A stretch of 64,000 nt of DNA. Origin: Limnohabitans sp. WS1 (GTDB lineage Bacteria; Pseudomonadota; Gammaproteobacteria; Burkholderiales; Burkholderiaceae_C). How positions within the stretch are numbered: the stretch's first letter is position 1; each line of letters starts with the position of its first letter. A model generated the notes under the pieces. It made no database searches, had not been told where the DNA came from, and saw nothing but the letters and a program-made list of their open reading frames with translations. This document shows, piece by piece, positions 27,928 to 37,203 of this stretch. The translations under genes and the position numbers were made by a program. The stretch lies in the NCBI RefSeq assembly GCF_003063265.1, contig NZ_NERU01000001.1:310001-374000 (forward strand). The letters are read 5' to 3'.

Positions 27928-28613
27928 GATCTGAAAATTCGGGAGTATTGGGTTTCGTGGCGGGACGACAGGATGGCCAGCATGGGGCTGAAGGCTTGCC
28001 GGTCTTCGTCGTTCGTTTGCATGGCGGTTTGCACCGCCAGCGGGATTTCGCGGGCCAGCCGCGCCAGCATGCGTTGACCTGCGCTTTGACCCAAAGGCAC
28101 GGACTTGAGTGCTGCCTGGGTCATGTTCTCGGCCCAGCCAAAGGCATAAGCCTGCAGGGCTTGGTCCAGTGGCGTATTGGCCAGGGACAAAGCCAAGGAC
28201 ATGGCCAGCGGGTAGGTCACAGGCAGGCTGGCGCAAAACTGCAGTTGCGCGTGGCTGGCCTGCTGCAGGTTGCGCAGCCAGTCAAGCAGAGAGCGGCCCA
28301 TTTGTTCGGTTTGCAAGCGCATCTCGGCGGTTTCTCGGGTAGCCATGACCCAGTCGTTCAGCGCTTGCAGGCGGGCGGTGTCATGGCGCTGCCAAGCTGG
28401 AATGGCTTGTGCCAGCACCGCCATGTCGCCGCGAGACTGCGTCAGGTGCAGCTGGTCCACCACCCAATCGGTGGCGCTGGCTTCGTTGTGCACCAGGCCT
28501 TGCTCGATGGCGGCTTCCAGGCCTTCGGAATACGAAAAGCCGCCGATGGGCAACGCTGGCGATGCGAGCCAGATCAGTTGCAGCAAACCCGAAGGCGCGG
28601 TGTCAGTGCTCAT
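27924..28613 (-). CDS. ureF: Urease accessory protein UreF
   Basis: Helical accessory factor that links UreD to UreG and gates GTP hydrolysis during nickel insertion. 229 residues from ATG 28613: [37 protein letters not shown] contains the diagnostic [13 protein letters not shown]. Later motifs [31 protein letters not shown] and [22 protein letters not shown] fit UreF. It overlaps ureE by 11 bases and ureG by 4, so the three accessory genes are translationally coupled. Confidence 0.94.
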   Translation of the reverse strand: MSTDTAPSGLLQLIWLASPALPIGGFSYSEGLEAAIEQGLVHNEASATDWVVDQLHLTQSRGDMAVLAQAIPAWQRHDTARLQALNDWVMATRETAEMRLQTEQMGRSLLDWLRNLQQASHAQLQFCASLPVTYPLAMSLALSLANTPLDQALQAYAFGWAENMTQAALKSVPLGQSAGQRMLARLAREIPLAVQTAMQTNDEDRQAFSPMLAILSSRHETQYSRIFRS

Positions 28614-29295
28614 GCTCGCAGTCGGGGCCGAGCACATGGGGCGCGGCTTGCACGGTGCGGATTGGGATGCCGATAGGAATGCGCTTGGCCACTGCCGGGC
28701 TTGAAGCAGGTGCTGCATGCCCGTGTTGGCAATCTGGGCCATGCACATGCGGCTCGGCAGTTGCGGCGTTGTCGGTGTGTGGGTGATCGTGGCCATGAGC
28801 TGGTGAGTGTCCGTGACCGGCATGCCCACCGTGGTCACCATATGCACCGTTTTCGGGCTCAAAAGATTCAGACACCTCGATCACCGTCATGTGCATGGCA
28901 CGCAGCATGTCGGCCAGCACATGGTCGGGTTCGATCTTCAGGTGGTCGGGTTGCAGCTCGATGGGCACATGCCGGTTGCCCAGGTGGTAGGCGGCGCGGG
29001 TCAGGTCAAAGGGCGATCCGTGCTCGGTGCAGGCGGTGATGCGCAGCACGGCTTGTGGTGCGGCTTGCACGCACACGAGCGAGCCGTCTTCGGCCACCAG
29101 CACATCGCCGCCGCGCACCACGGTGCCTCTGGGCAAAAAGATGCCCAGGGCACGGCCTTCGCTGTCGGTCGCATCAAAGCGGCTTTTCTGGCGGGTGTCC
29201 CAGTCCAGGGTGATGGTGCTGGCACGTTGGATCAGCACGCGGGCCAGTCCACGGCCTTGGGGCATGAGTTTGGAGCAGAGGAGTAACGAGGTCAT
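28603..29295 (-). CDS. ureE: Urease accessory nickel chaperone UreE with His-rich tail
   Basis: Binds nickel and passes it to UreG/urease. 230 residues from ATG 29295. The peptide-binding N-domain ([27 protein letters not shown]) is followed by the metal-binding domain ([14 protein letters not shown], with the conserved GNRH histidine near 96) and an unusually long tail after about 145 that is rich in histidine and contains two GPDC-x-H modules (GPDCQHGH and GPDCEHEH). Such tails store extra nickel. The tail adds about 60 residues to the usual length. A REP-like repeat separates it from ureC. Confidence 0.94.
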   Translation of the reverse strand: MTSLLLCSKLMPQGRGLARVLIQRASTITLDWDTRQKSRFDATDSEGRALGIFLPRGTVVRGGDVLVAEDGSLVCVQAAPQAVLRITACTEHGSPFDLTRAAYHLGNRHVPIELQPDHLKIEPDHVLADMLRAMHMTVIEVSESFEPENGAYGDHGGHAGHGHSPAHGHDHPHTDNAATAEPHVHGPDCQHGHAAPASSPAVAKRIPIGIPIRTVQAAPHVLGPDCEHEH

Positions 29296-29308
29296 GGCTT
29301 TGGGTTTT

Positions 29309-29383
29309 GTAGGAGCCCACCCTGTGGGCGATGCCTGTGTGGGGTGTGTGCCACGCCCATCGCCCAAGGAGTGGGCTCCTACA
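29309..29383. repeat. REP-like palindrome, GTAGGAGC family
   Basis: Starts GTAGGAGCCCAC and ends GTGGGCTCCTAC, giving near-perfect inverted ends around an imperfect GC-rich stem (GGGCGATG versus CATCGCCC). Lies between ureC and ureE. A second member is at 59494-59566. Confidence 0.75.
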
Positions 29384-29395
29384 GAGGAGTTTGTT

Positions 29396-31138
29396 TTAGA
29401 ACAAAAAGTAGCGTTGAGTCATGGGCAGGCTGGTGGCCGGTTCGCACACCAGCAATTGACCGTCGGCACGCACCGCATAAGTTTGGGCATCGACTTCCAT
29501 GCGGGGCGCGTAGTCATTGTGGACCATGTCGCGCTTGCCTACTTGGCGGATGTTTTTCACGGCCGACAAGGTTTTTTGCAGACCATAACGTGCACCCACG
29601 CCCGCCTGCAAACCCGCTTGCGAGACAAAAGTCAGCGAGCCGCGCGACAGCGCCCCGCCATAGCTGCCAAACATGGGGCGGTAGTGCACCGGCTGCGGTG
29701 TGGGGATGGAAGCGTTCGGGTCGCCCATGGCGGCCAGCGCGATGAAGCCACCCTTCATGATGAGGGCGGGTTTGACACCAAAAAACGCAGGCTTCCAGAT
29801 CACCAGGTCGGCCCATTTGCCCACCTCGATGCTGCCCACTTCGTGGCTCATGCCGTGTGCGATGGCGGGATTGATCGTGTATTTGGAGATGTAGCGCTTG
29901 ACGCGGGCGTTGTCGTGCCGATCCGTGTCACCGGGCAGGCTGCCGCGCTGCTGCTTCATTTTGTGCGCGGTTTGCCAAGTGCGGATGATGACCTCGCCCA
30001 CGCGGCCCATGGCTTGGCTGTCGCTGCTCATCATGCTGATGGCGCCCAGGTCGTGCAGGATGTCTTCGGCCGCAATGGTTTCTTTGCGGATGCGGCTCTC
30101 GGCAAAGGCCAGGTCTTCGGCAATCGCCGGGTCCAGGTGGTGGCAGACCATGAGCATGTCCACATGCTCGTCGAGCGTATTGATGGTGTAGGGGCGTGTG
30201 GGGTTGGTCGAAGACGGCAGCACGTTGGCCTCGCCCACCACTTTCAAGATGTCGGGGGCATGCCCGCCGCCTGCGCCTTCGGTGTGGAAGGTGTGGATGG
30301 TGCGGCCCTTGAAGGCGGCCACGGTGTCTTCCACAAAGCCCGATTCGTTGAGCGTGTCGGTGTGGATGGCGACTTGCGTGTCGGTCTCTTCGGCCACGTT
30401 CAGGCAGTTGTCGATGGCCGCAGGCGTGGTGCCCCAGTCTTCGTGGAGCTTGAGGCCAATCGCACCTGCGCTGATCTGCTCGTGCAGTGCGGCAGGCAAG
30501 CTGGCATTGCCCTTGCCCAGAAAGCCAATGTTCATCGCAAAGGCATCGGCCGCCTGCATCATGCGTTCGATGTTGAAAGGGCCAGGCGTGCAGGTGGTGG
30601 CAAAGGTGCCGGTGGCCGGGCCGGTGCCGCCGCCCAGCATGGTGGTCACACCGCTGGCCAGCGCTTCGTCGATCTGTTGGGGCGCGATGAAGTGGATGTG
30701 TGAGTCAATGCCGCCTGCGGTGACGATCAAGCCTTCGCAGCTGATGATCTCGGTGCCGGGGCCAATGATGATGTCGACACCCGGTTGTGTGTCGGGGTTG
30801 CCTGCCTTGCCAATGGCTGCGATGCGATTACCCTTGAGGCCGATGTCGGCTTTGACAATGCCCCAGTGGTCGATGATGAGGGCGTTGGTGAGTACGCAGT
30901 CCATGGCGCCAGGTGCTTCAGGGCCCGTTCCGTGGGCGGCATTGGTCCGCTGCGATTGCGACATGCCATCGCGGATGGTTTTGCCGCCGCCGAACTTGAC
31001 CTCTTCACCGTAGCCACCCGCTTGCAGTGTGAAGTCCTTTTCGACCTCGATCACCAAGGCCGTGTCGGCCAGTCGGACGCGATCGCCCACGGTGGGGCCG
31101 AACATTTCGGCATAAGCGCGTTTGTCGATGTGGGCCAT
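29396..31138 (-). CDS. ureC: Urease subunit alpha
   Basis: Catalytic subunit of urease, which hydrolyses urea to ammonia and carbamate with two nickel ions. 580 residues, slightly longer than the usual 567-572. All active-site elements are visible: SHIHFIAPQ (nickel-binding HxH), [15 protein letters not shown] with the lysine that is carbamylated (near residue 222), [27 protein letters not shown] and the flap [13 protein letters not shown] with cysteine and histidine (near 325). One base separates it from ureB. Cytoplasmic. Confidence 0.98.
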   Translation of the reverse strand: MAHIDKRAYAEMFGPTVGDRVRLADTALVIEVEKDFTLQAGGYGEEVKFGGGKTIRDGMSQSQRTNAAHGTGPEAPGAMDCVLTNALIIDHWGIVKADIGLKGNRIAAIGKAGNPDTQPGVDIIIGPGTEIISCEGLIVTAGGIDSHIHFIAPQQIDEALASGVTTMLGGGTGPATGTFATTCTPGPFNIERMMQAADAFAMNIGFLGKGNASLPAALHEQISAGAIGLKLHEDWGTTPAAIDNCLNVAEETDTQVAIHTDTLNESGFVEDTVAAFKGRTIHTFHTEGAGGGHAPDILKVVGEANVLPSSTNPTRPYTINTLDEHVDMLMVCHHLDPAIAEDLAFAESRIRKETIAAEDILHDLGAISMMSSDSQAMGRVGEVIIRTWQTAHKMKQQRGSLPGDTDRHDNARVKRYISKYTINPAIAHGMSHEVGSIEVGKWADLVIWKPAFFGVKPALIMKGGFIALAAMGDPNASIPTPQPVHYRPMFGSYGGALSRGSLTFVSQAGLQAGVGARYGLQKTLSAVKNIRQVGKRDMVHNDYAPRMEVDAQTYAVRADGQLLVCEPATSLPMTQRYFLF

Positions 31139-31139
31139 G

Positions 31140-31445
31140 TCAGAGTTTCCCTTGCGTTAAGCCGCGAAAGCCGTACACCACACGGTCTCCCGCATAGTCC
31201 ACCAATTCGACGGTGCGTTGCTGACCGGGTTCAAAGCGCACCGCGGTCCCCGACGCGATGTTCAGACGCATGCCTCGTGCCGCGGCCCGGTCAAAGCTCA
31301 GGCCACCATTGGTTTCGGCAAAGTGGTAGTGCGAGCCCACTTGAATCGGGCGGTCGCTGGCGTTTTGCACCACCAGGGTGCAGGTGCGGCGGCCCACATT
31401 CAGCGCGTGCTGACCGGGGTCAATCAAAAGTTCTCCGGGGGTCAT
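31140..31445 (-). CDS. ureB: Urease subunit beta
   Basis: Structural beta subunit of the urease trimer. 101 residues from ATG 31445: starts [19 protein letters not shown] and contains [12 protein letters not shown] and the [17 protein letters not shown] region, both highly conserved. Length is typical of three-subunit bacterial ureases. It is preceded by the small membrane-protein gene at 31453-31623 rather than directly by ureA, and is followed one base later by ureC. Confidence 0.96.
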   Translation of the reverse strand: MTPGELLIDPGQHALNVGRRTCTLVVQNASDRPIQVGSHYHFAETNGGLSFDRAAARGMRLNIASGTAVRFEPGQQRTVELVDYAGDRVVYGFRGLTQGKL

Positions 31446-31452
31446 GCGGGGC

Positions 31453-31623
31453 TCACTTCTTGCCGAAATAAACAGCCACCGCCAGCACCGCGGCGATGGC
31501 GATGAAACCCAGCACATCGGTGGCGTGCCAATGGGTGCCACTCAGGCCGTGCCCATCGTGTGCCAAGGCGGTGTTGGCCAGCTGTGTGAAGGCCAAAGAC
31601 AAAGTGAATGCAAATTTTTTCAT
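31453..31623 (-). CDS. Small His-containing membrane protein encoded between ureA and ureB
   Basis: A 56-residue product read from ATG 31623 to TGA 31455. It has an N-terminal signal-like helix ([21 protein letters not shown]), a short histidine-rich stretch [16 protein letters not shown] (about 21-36) and a C-terminal transmembrane helix ([17 protein letters not shown]) ending GKK. The Shine-Dalgarno GGAGCTGTC precedes the ATG, and spacing to ureA (18 bases) and ureB (7 bases) indicates cotranslation. I recall similar small proteins in other Burkholderiales urease operons but not a function; the His cluster after the predicted cleavage site could bind nickel at the membrane. That is inference. 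Confidence 0.8.
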   Translation of the reverse strand: MKKFAFTLSLAFTQLANTALAHDGHGLSGTHWHATDVLGFIAIAAVLAVAVYFGKK

Positions 31624-31641
31624 GACAGCTCCTGGGTGTTT

Positions 31642-31944
31642 TTAAACAATGGGTTGGTGCACGGTCACCAATTTGGTGCCGTCGGGAAAAGTCGCTTCGA
31701 CCTGGATATCGGGGATCATTTCAGCGATGCCATCCATGACGTCGGCACGCGTCAAAACGGTGCGGCCTTCGCTCATGAGTTGAGCCACGGTCTTACCGTC
31801 GCGTGCGCCTTCCATGACAGCAGCGCTGATCAGCGCGATGGCTTCGGGGTAGTTGAGTTTGAGGCCGCGTGCCTTGCGGCGCTCGGCCAAAAGTGCCGCC
31901 GTGAAGATCAGCAGTTTGTCTTTTTCGCGAGGTGTAAGTTCCAT
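31642..31944 (-). CDS. ureA: Urease subunit gamma
   Basis: Smallest structural urease subunit. 100 residues from ATG 31944: [27 protein letters not shown] is the canonical N-terminus, and [21 protein letters not shown] and TVHQPIV at the C-terminus are family signatures. The frame is open upstream but those codons fall in the promoter region. First gene of the minus-strand urease operon; a sigma-54-like promoter lies at 31990-32005. Confidence 0.97.
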   Translation of the reverse strand: MELTPREKDKLLIFTAALLAERRKARGLKLNYPEAIALISAAVMEGARDGKTVAQLMSEGRTVLTRADVMDGIAEMIPDIQVEATFPDGTKLVTVHQPIV

Positions 31945-31989
31945 TTTGGTGCGTGCTTTGAATGTGTTGGGCGAGCTGAACATCAATGT

Positions 31990-32005
31990 AGCAAAGAGCA
32001 TGCCT
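31990..32005 (-). promoter_or_regulatory. Putative sigma-54 promoter for the urease operon
   Basis: Minus strand AGGCAT-GCTCT-TTGCT keeps the invariant GG and GC at -24/-12 spacing. Predicted start near 31978, leaving a leader of about 35 bases before ureA. Suggests NtrC-type nitrogen control. Confidence 0.5.
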
Positions 32006-32078
32006 CTTTATAGGGACTGTGTGATTTCCCTAGGAAGTCGCTCAGGCATGTTCTGGTGCATTCCTGCATTTTGAAAAG

Positions 32079-32095
32079 TTGGCACGGTGATTGCA
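32079..32095 (+). promoter_or_regulatory. Sigma-54 promoter for urtABCDE
   Basis: TTGGCACGGTGATTGCA matches the -24/-12 consensus (TGGCAC-N5-TTGCA) exactly. Predicted start near 32107, 60 bases before urtA. Expected to need an activator such as NtrC under nitrogen limitation. Confidence 0.78.
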
Positions 32096-32166
32096 AGAGG
32101 GGTTGCAGCGTTGCAAGCGCTCCGCCCTTTTTTGAATCCATTTACTTTCCTGATTGGAGTGATCAC

Positions 32167-33447
32167 ATGATGAACCGCCGTGGCAATCTTAAAGCCCTCG
32201 CAACTGCTGCAGCCATTGTGGCTGGCAGCCTGAGTTTTGCAAACCAAGCCCAAGCGCAAGCGGGCAACACCATCAAAGTTGGCGTGCTGCACAGCTTGTC
32301 GGGCACCATGGCCATCTCTGAAACCGTGTTGAAAGACACCGTGCTCATGGCCATTGATGAAATCAACGCCAAGGGCGGCGTGCTCGGCAAAAAGCTCGAG
32401 CCCGTGATCGTGGACCCGGCCTCCAACTGGCCTTTGTTCGCTGAAAAAACCAAGCAACTGCTGGGTCAAGACAAGGTTTCGGTGATCTTCGGTTGCTGGA
32501 CTTCGGTGTCGCGCAAATCGGTCTTGCCCGTGGTTGAAGAAATGAATGGCCTGCTGTTTTACCCCGTGCAATACGAAGGCGAAGAGCTGAGCAAAAACGT
32601 GTTTTACACAGGCGCTGCGCCCAATCAGCAAGCCATCCCAGCTGTCGATTACCTGATGAGCAAAGAAGGCGGCGGCGCCAAGCGCTGGGTCTTGCTGGGC
32701 ACCGACTATGTGTACCCCCGCACCACCAACAAAATCTTGCGCGCTTACCTGAAAAGCAAAGGCGTGGCTGACAAAGACATCGACGAAAAATACACCCCGT
32801 TTGGTCACAGCGATTACCAAACCATCGTGGCCGATGTGAAGAAATTTTCTGCCGGTGGCAAGACCGCTGTGGTGTCCACCATCAACGGTGACTCCAACGT
32901 GCCTTTTTACAAGGAACTGGGCAATGCAGGCTTGAAGGCCAAAGACGTGCCTGTGGTGGCCTTCTCGGTGGGTGAAGAAGAGCTGCGCGGTGTGGACACC
33001 AAACCTTTGGTCGGCCACCTGGCGGCATGGAACTACTTCATGTCCATCAAGAACCCTGCCAACGACGAGTTCACCAAAAAGTGGGCGGCGTATGCCAAGG
33101 CCAAAAACATCGCAGGTCACAAAGACAAGCCTCTCACAAACGATCCGATGGAAGCGACTTACATCGGCATCAACATGTGGAAGCAAGCGGTTGAAAAAGC
33201 CAAGTCCACCGACACCGATAAAGTGATTGCAGCCATGGCCGGACAAACCTTCAAGGCTCCTAGCGGCATCACCAGCAAGATGGACGAGAAAAACCACCAC
33301 CTGCACAAGTCGGTGTTCATCGGCGAGATCAAGGCTGATGGCCAGTTCAATGTGGTGTGGAAGACGCCTGGCCCCGTCAAGGCCAAGCCATGGAGCCCCT
33401 TCATCGAAGGCAACGACAAGAAGCCTGACGAGCCAGCCAAGAAGTGA
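32167..33447 (+). CDS. urtA: Urea ABC transporter substrate-binding protein UrtA
   Basis: Periplasmic urea-binding protein of the branched-chain amino acid/urea transporter class. 426 residues from ATG 32167 with a leader ending FANQAQAQ, then TIKVGVLHSLSGTMAISETVLKD, the UrtA signature, and FGCWTSVSRKSVLPVVEE, LFYPVQYEGEE and TDYVYPRTTNKILR, all strongly conserved in UrtA rather than in leucine-binding proteins. First gene of urtABCDE, divergent from ureA, behind a sigma-54 promoter. A hairpin terminator after it probably sets receptor excess over the membrane genes. Confidence 0.96.
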   Translation: MMNRRGNLKALATAAAIVAGSLSFANQAQAQAGNTIKVGVLHSLSGTMAISETVLKDTVLMAIDEINAKGGVLGKKLEPVIVDPASNWPLFAEKTKQLLGQDKVSVIFGCWTSVSRKSVLPVVEEMNGLLFYPVQYEGEELSKNVFYTGAAPNQQAIPAVDYLMSKEGGGAKRWVLLGTDYVYPRTTNKILRAYLKSKGVADKDIDEKYTPFGHSDYQTIVADVKKFSAGGKTAVVSTINGDSNVPFYKELGNAGLKAKDVPVVAFSVGEEELRGVDTKPLVGHLAAWNYFMSIKNPANDEFTKKWAAYAKAKNIAGHKDKPLTNDPMEATYIGINMWKQAVEKAKSTDTDKVIAAMAGQTFKAPSGITSKMDEKNHHLHKSVFIGEIKADGQFNVVWKTPGPVKAKPWSPFIEGNDKKPDEPAKK

Positions 33448-33464
33448 TCGTTTGAGCGTGTTCT

Positions 33465-33497
33465 GAAAAAGGGAGGGCACAGTCCCTCCCTTTTTCC
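33465..33497 (+). terminator. Intra-operon hairpin after urtA
   Basis: GAAAAAGGGAGGG and CCCTCCCTTTTTC pair perfectly around a CACAGT loop, 17 bases after the urtA stop. The A/T flanks give it the form of an intrinsic terminator; since urtBCDE continue on the same strand, partial readthrough is expected. Confidence 0.85.
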
Positions 33498-33516
33498 AAA
33501 TGGCAACAGCGTTTTG

Positions 33517-33575
33517 TAGGTCGGTGGCTTCAGCCCCGACATGGGTGCTTGTCGGAGCTGAAGCTCCGACCTACG
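33517..33575. repeat. REP-like doublet, GTAGGTCGG family
   Basis: GTAGGTCGGTGGCTTCAGC at the left and GAAGCTCCGACCTAC at the right are inverted. Each half also folds on itself (GTCGG...CCGAC), the layout of a two-hairpin REP element. It sits between urtA and urtB. Two related copies lie between urtD and urtE. Confidence 0.75.
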
Positions 33576-33599
33576 GCCAAAGTCATGTGAGGCCAAGAG

Positions 33600-35192
33600 A
33601 TGATCAAAATGAAAAGATGGATTGTGAAAGGCGCGTTGATCGCCAGTGCGCTGTGGGGCCTGACGGCTGCGCATGCTCTGACGATGGACGAGGCCCGAGG
33701 CATCGCGATTGGAGAGAGCGATGCGCGTGTTGAAGCCTTGGCCAAAGCGGTGGCCCAAGGCGATGAAAAAACGGCGGCCTATTTGCAAGCGCTGGCCGAC
33801 GATGTGGTCAAAATTGCCAAAGACCAAGTGCTGGTCGTGCGCGACGGTCAGGGCACAGACCCGGTCACCGGCCAATCGGTGCCTGTGCCCGATGATGCCG
33901 AAGACGTGATGCTGAACAACCGCTTGCGGGGTGAACTCGACACCGCCTTGGCGGCGCTCAAGTTGTTCAGCACCGATGTGAAGGTGCGCCGCCTGGCCGC
34001 CTTGTCGCTGCTCAAAGAGCCGGACGCCAGCCGTGCGCCCCTGCTTGACAAAGCGCTGGCCACCGAGCCTGACGAGACGGTCAAGAGCTTGGTGCGACAG
34101 GCCCGTGCGGCTGCCTTGCTCAGCAGCGAGACCCCCAATGACCGCTTGCTGGCTGCGCAGGAATTGGCGGCCAGTCGGCAACCCGAAACACTGCTCTTGC
34201 TCAACCAGCGCTTGGCTCAAGAGCAAGACCTATCGGTCAAAAAACAAATTCAGACCTCCTTGGCTGCCGTGCAGCAAAGCCTGCGTTGGGGCGAGCGATT
34301 GGGCACCTTGTTCACAGGTGCCAGCTTGGGTTCCATCTTGTTGTTGGTGGCGCTGGGCTTGGCCATCACCTATGGCTTGATGGGCGTGATCAACATGGCG
34401 CACGGCGAGCTGATGATGATCGGCGCCTACGCCACCTATGTGGTGCAGGCGGCGTTTCGCCAATACCTGCCGGAAGCCTTTGACTGGTATTTGCTGGCGG
34501 CGGTGCCTTTGGCTTTCATGGCATCGGCTTTGGTGGGGGCCGTGATGGAGCGCACCGTGCTCAAGCATTTGTATGGCCGTCCTTTGGAAACCCTGCTGGC
34601 CACCTGGGGCATCAGCTTGGTGCTGATGCAAGGCGTGCGCAGCCTGTTTGGTGCGCAAAACGTGGGCGTGGAAAACCCCTCGTGGATGAGCGGCTCCTTG
34701 CAGCTCTTGCCCAATTTGCAACTGCCTTGGAACCGTGTGCTGATCATCGTGTTCGCAGCGGCTGTGCTGATCGGCATGTCGCTCATGATCGGCAAGACAC
34801 GCTTGGGCTTGTTTGTAAGGGGCGTCACGCAAAACCGTCCCATGGCGTCGTGCATGGGCGTCAACACCGCCCGCATCGACACCTATGCGTTTGCATTGGG
34901 TTCGGGCATTGCGGGCCTGGCCGGTTGTGCACTCAGCCAGGTGGGCAACGTGGGTCCTGACTTGGGTCAGAGCTACATCGTGGACTCGTTCATGGTGGTG
35001 GTGCTGGGTGGTGTGGGCCAATTGGCGGGCACGGTGTATGCCGCTTTGGGCCTGGGCTTGGCCAACAAGCTGCTGGAAGGCTGGACCGGTGCGGTGCTGG
35101 CCAAAATCTGCGTGCTGGTGTTCATCATCGTCTTCATCCAGAAGCGCCCGCAAGGCATCTTCGCGATGAAGGGTCGCAGCGCCGAAGCGTGA
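33600..35192 (+). CDS. urtB: Urea ABC transporter permease UrtB
   Basis: Inner-membrane permease of the urea transporter. 530 residues: signal-like N-terminus, a periplasmic domain of about 220 residues peculiar to UrtB (HEAT-like helical segments, RRLAALSLLKEPDAS), then about eight membrane helices beginning near residue 235 with LGSILLLVALGLAITYGLMGVINMAHGELMMIGAY, the LivH-type signature. Near the C-terminus QSYIVDSFMVVVLGGVGQLAGTVYA is typical. Start at 33600 follows GGCCAAGAG. Close coupling to urtC. Confidence 0.94.
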   Translation: MIKMKRWIVKGALIASALWGLTAAHALTMDEARGIAIGESDARVEALAKAVAQGDEKTAAYLQALADDVVKIAKDQVLVVRDGQGTDPVTGQSVPVPDDAEDVMLNNRLRGELDTALAALKLFSTDVKVRRLAALSLLKEPDASRAPLLDKALATEPDETVKSLVRQARAAALLSSETPNDRLLAAQELAASRQPETLLLLNQRLAQEQDLSVKKQIQTSLAAVQQSLRWGERLGTLFTGASLGSILLLVALGLAITYGLMGVINMAHGELMMIGAYATYVVQAAFRQYLPEAFDWYLLAAVPLAFMASALVGAVMERTVLKHLYGRPLETLLATWGISLVLMQGVRSLFGAQNVGVENPSWMSGSLQLLPNLQLPWNRVLIIVFAAAVLIGMSLMIGKTRLGLFVRGVTQNRPMASCMGVNTARIDTYAFALGSGIAGLAGCALSQVGNVGPDLGQSYIVDSFMVVVLGGVGQLAGTVYAALGLGLANKLLEGWTGAVLAKICVLVFIIVFIQKRPQGIFAMKGRSAEA

Positions 35193-35200
35193 ATAGGGGC

Positions 35201-36331
35201 ATGAACATGACTAAATTCCAATTACCCACAGCGGAGCCCTTGCTGACCCGCAAAGCCTGGTCGGTGTTTTTGCTGGCGCTGATCATCGTCGGTGTCGTGG
35301 CTCCGGTGTTCAACCTGCTGGTGCCTGCGGGCAGCGCCTTTCACCTGAGCGATTACGCCATTGCCCTGATCGGCAAGATCATGTGTTACGCCATCTGCGC
35401 CTTGGCCATGGATTTGATCTGGGGCTACACCGGCATTTTGTCCTTGGGCCATGGTCTGTTTTTCGCTTTAGGCGGCTATGTGATGGGCATGTACCTCATG
35501 CGCCAGATCGGCCAAGACGGCAACTACAAAAGCAACTTGCCCGACTTCATGGTCTTCTTGGACTGGAAAGAACTGCCTTGGCACTGGACGCTGTCGGACA
35601 GCTTCATTGCCACCGTGCTGCTGGTGGTGCTGGTGCCCGGTTTCATCGCCTTTGTGTTCGGCTATTTTGCTTTCCGCTCGCGCATCAAAGGGGTGTATTT
35701 CTCCATCATCACCCAGGCCATGACCTATGCGGCCATGCTGCTGTTCTTCCGCAATGAAACCGGCTTTGGTGGTAACAACGGCTTCACCGACTTCAAGCGG
35801 ATTTTGGACCTGCCGATTGCCACCCCCGGTATGCGCATGGTGCTGTTCGTCATCACCGGCTTGACGCTGCTGGGCTTTTACTTGTTCTCGCGTTGGTTGG
35901 TGGGCAGTAAGTATGGCCGTGTGCTGATGGCCATCCGTGATGCCGAAACGCGCGTCATGTTTTCGGGCTATTCGCCCTTGCCTTACAAGCTGAGCATCTG
36001 GGTGATTTCTGCCGTGATGTGCGGCATCGCGGGCGCACTGTATGTGCCGCAAGTGGGCATCATCAATCCGGGCGAGATGAGCGCTGCCAACTCGATCGAG
36101 ATCGCGGTGTGGGCGGCGGTCGGCGGCCGGGGCACCTTGATCGGCCCGATCGTGGGGGCCTTTCTGGTGAACGGCGCCAAGAGCTGGCTCACGGTCACAG
36201 CGCCTGAATTTTGGCTCTACTTTTTGGGTGCACTGTTCATTGCGGTGACCTTGTATTTGCCGCAAGGCGTGGTGGGCTTGGTCGCCAAGATCAAGGCCAA
36301 GACTCTGACAAAAAAAGGCGGTGCTGCATGA
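35201..36331 (+). CDS. urtC: Urea ABC transporter permease UrtC
   Basis: Second permease subunit, LivM type, about 376 residues with 9 to 10 hydrophobic segments. ALAMDLIWGYTGILSLGHGLFFALGGYVMGMYL (about 70-100) is the UrtC/LivM hallmark, and the cytoplasmic loop IRDAETRVMFSGYSP contacts the ATPase. WAAVGGRGTLIGPIVGAFLVNGAKSW is conserved. The frame is open from a GTG at 35189 overlapping urtB; ATG 35201 or 35207 behind AGGGG is more likely. The stop overlaps the urtD start. Confidence 0.93.
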   Translation: MNMTKFQLPTAEPLLTRKAWSVFLLALIIVGVVAPVFNLLVPAGSAFHLSDYAIALIGKIMCYAICALAMDLIWGYTGILSLGHGLFFALGGYVMGMYLMRQIGQDGNYKSNLPDFMVFLDWKELPWHWTLSDSFIATVLLVVLVPGFIAFVFGYFAFRSRIKGVYFSIITQAMTYAAMLLFFRNETGFGGNNGFTDFKRILDLPIATPGMRMVLFVITGLTLLGFYLFSRWLVGSKYGRVLMAIRDAETRVMFSGYSPLPYKLSIWVISAVMCGIAGALYVPQVGIINPGEMSAANSIEIAVWAAVGGRGTLIGPIVGAFLVNGAKSWLTVTAPEFWLYFLGALFIAVTLYLPQGVVGLVAKIKAKTLTKKGGAA

Positions 36332-37203
36332 CGCCCGATCTCTTGCAAAAAGGCGCCCAGCGCGTGGCCGAACACGCCAAGCTGATGAGCCAATCGACCG
36401 AGTCCGGTGGCCGCAGCGCAGGCTATGGCCGCGTGGTGCAAGACGCCAACGAAGTGGATGTGACCCATGGCCGCATCTTGTATTTGGAAGACGTGAGCGT
36501 GAGCTTTGACGGTTTCAAGGCCATCAACAAGTTGTCGCTCGACATCGCGCCTGGCGAGTTACGTTGCATCATTGGCCCCAACGGCGCGGGCAAGACCACG
36601 ATGATGGACATCATCACCGGCAAGACCCGTCCTGACGAAGGCAGCGTGTTCTTTGGCAGCACCATCGATTTGCTGCGCCACAACGAACCCGAGATCGCGC
36701 AGCTGGGCATTGGCCGCAAGTTTCAAAAGCCGACGGTGTTCGAGCACCTGACGGTGTTTGAAAACCTGGAGTTGGCCTTGAAAACCAACAAGGGCGTGAA
36801 AGCCTCGATGTTCTTCAAGCTCGACTCAGCGCAGTCAGACCGCCTGGCCGAAGTGCTGCACACCATCCATTTGGCAGACAGCGTCAGCACCCTGGCCGGT
36901 GTGCTCAGCCACGGCCAAAAGCAGTGGCTGGAGATCGGCATGCTGCTCATGCAAGACCCCAAGCTCTTGCTGCTGGACGAGCCCGTGGCCGGCATGACCG
37001 ACTTTGAAACCGAACGCACCGCCGAGCTGTTTTTGACACTCAAGGGCAAGCACTCGCTGATGGTGGTGGAGCACGACATGAGCTTCATCCGCACCATCTC
37101 GGACATTGTCACCGTGCTGTGCGACGGCTCGGTGCTGGCCCAAGGCACGCTCGATCAGGTGCAAGCGGACGAGCGGGTGATTGAAGTTTATTTGGGGCGT
37201 TGA
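36328..37203 (+). CDS. urtD: Urea ABC transporter ATPase UrtD
   Basis: ATP-binding subunit, LivG type, 291 residues from ATG 36328, which overlaps the urtC stop by four bases. Walker A GPNGAGKTT (near 90), the ABC signature is the UrtD-specific LSHGQKQWLEIGMLL (near 192), Walker B LLLLDEPVAGMTDFE follows. The roughly 50-residue N-terminal extension before VSVSFDGFKAINKLSLD is longer than in most UrtD proteins. Its stop codon is the first base triplet of a 102-base tandem duplication. Confidence 0.95.
   Translation: MTPDLLQKGAQRVAEHAKLMSQSTESGGRSAGYGRVVQDANEVDVTHGRILYLEDVSVSFDGFKAINKLSLDIAPGELRCIIGPNGAGKTTMMDIITGKTRPDEGSVFFGSTIDLLRHNEPEIAQLGIGRKFQKPTVFEHLTVFENLELALKTNKGVKASMFFKLDSAQSDRLAEVLHTIHLADSVSTLAGVLSHGQKQWLEIGMLLMQDPKLLLLDEPVAGMTDFETERTAELFLTLKGKHSLMVVEHDMSFIRTISDIVTVLCDGSVLAQGTLDQVQADERVIEVYLGR

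Noticed and set aside
36211..36327. Upstream extension of urtD
   Set aside because: Overlaps the urtC coding sequence and is not conserved; ATG 36328 has the usual four-base overlap.
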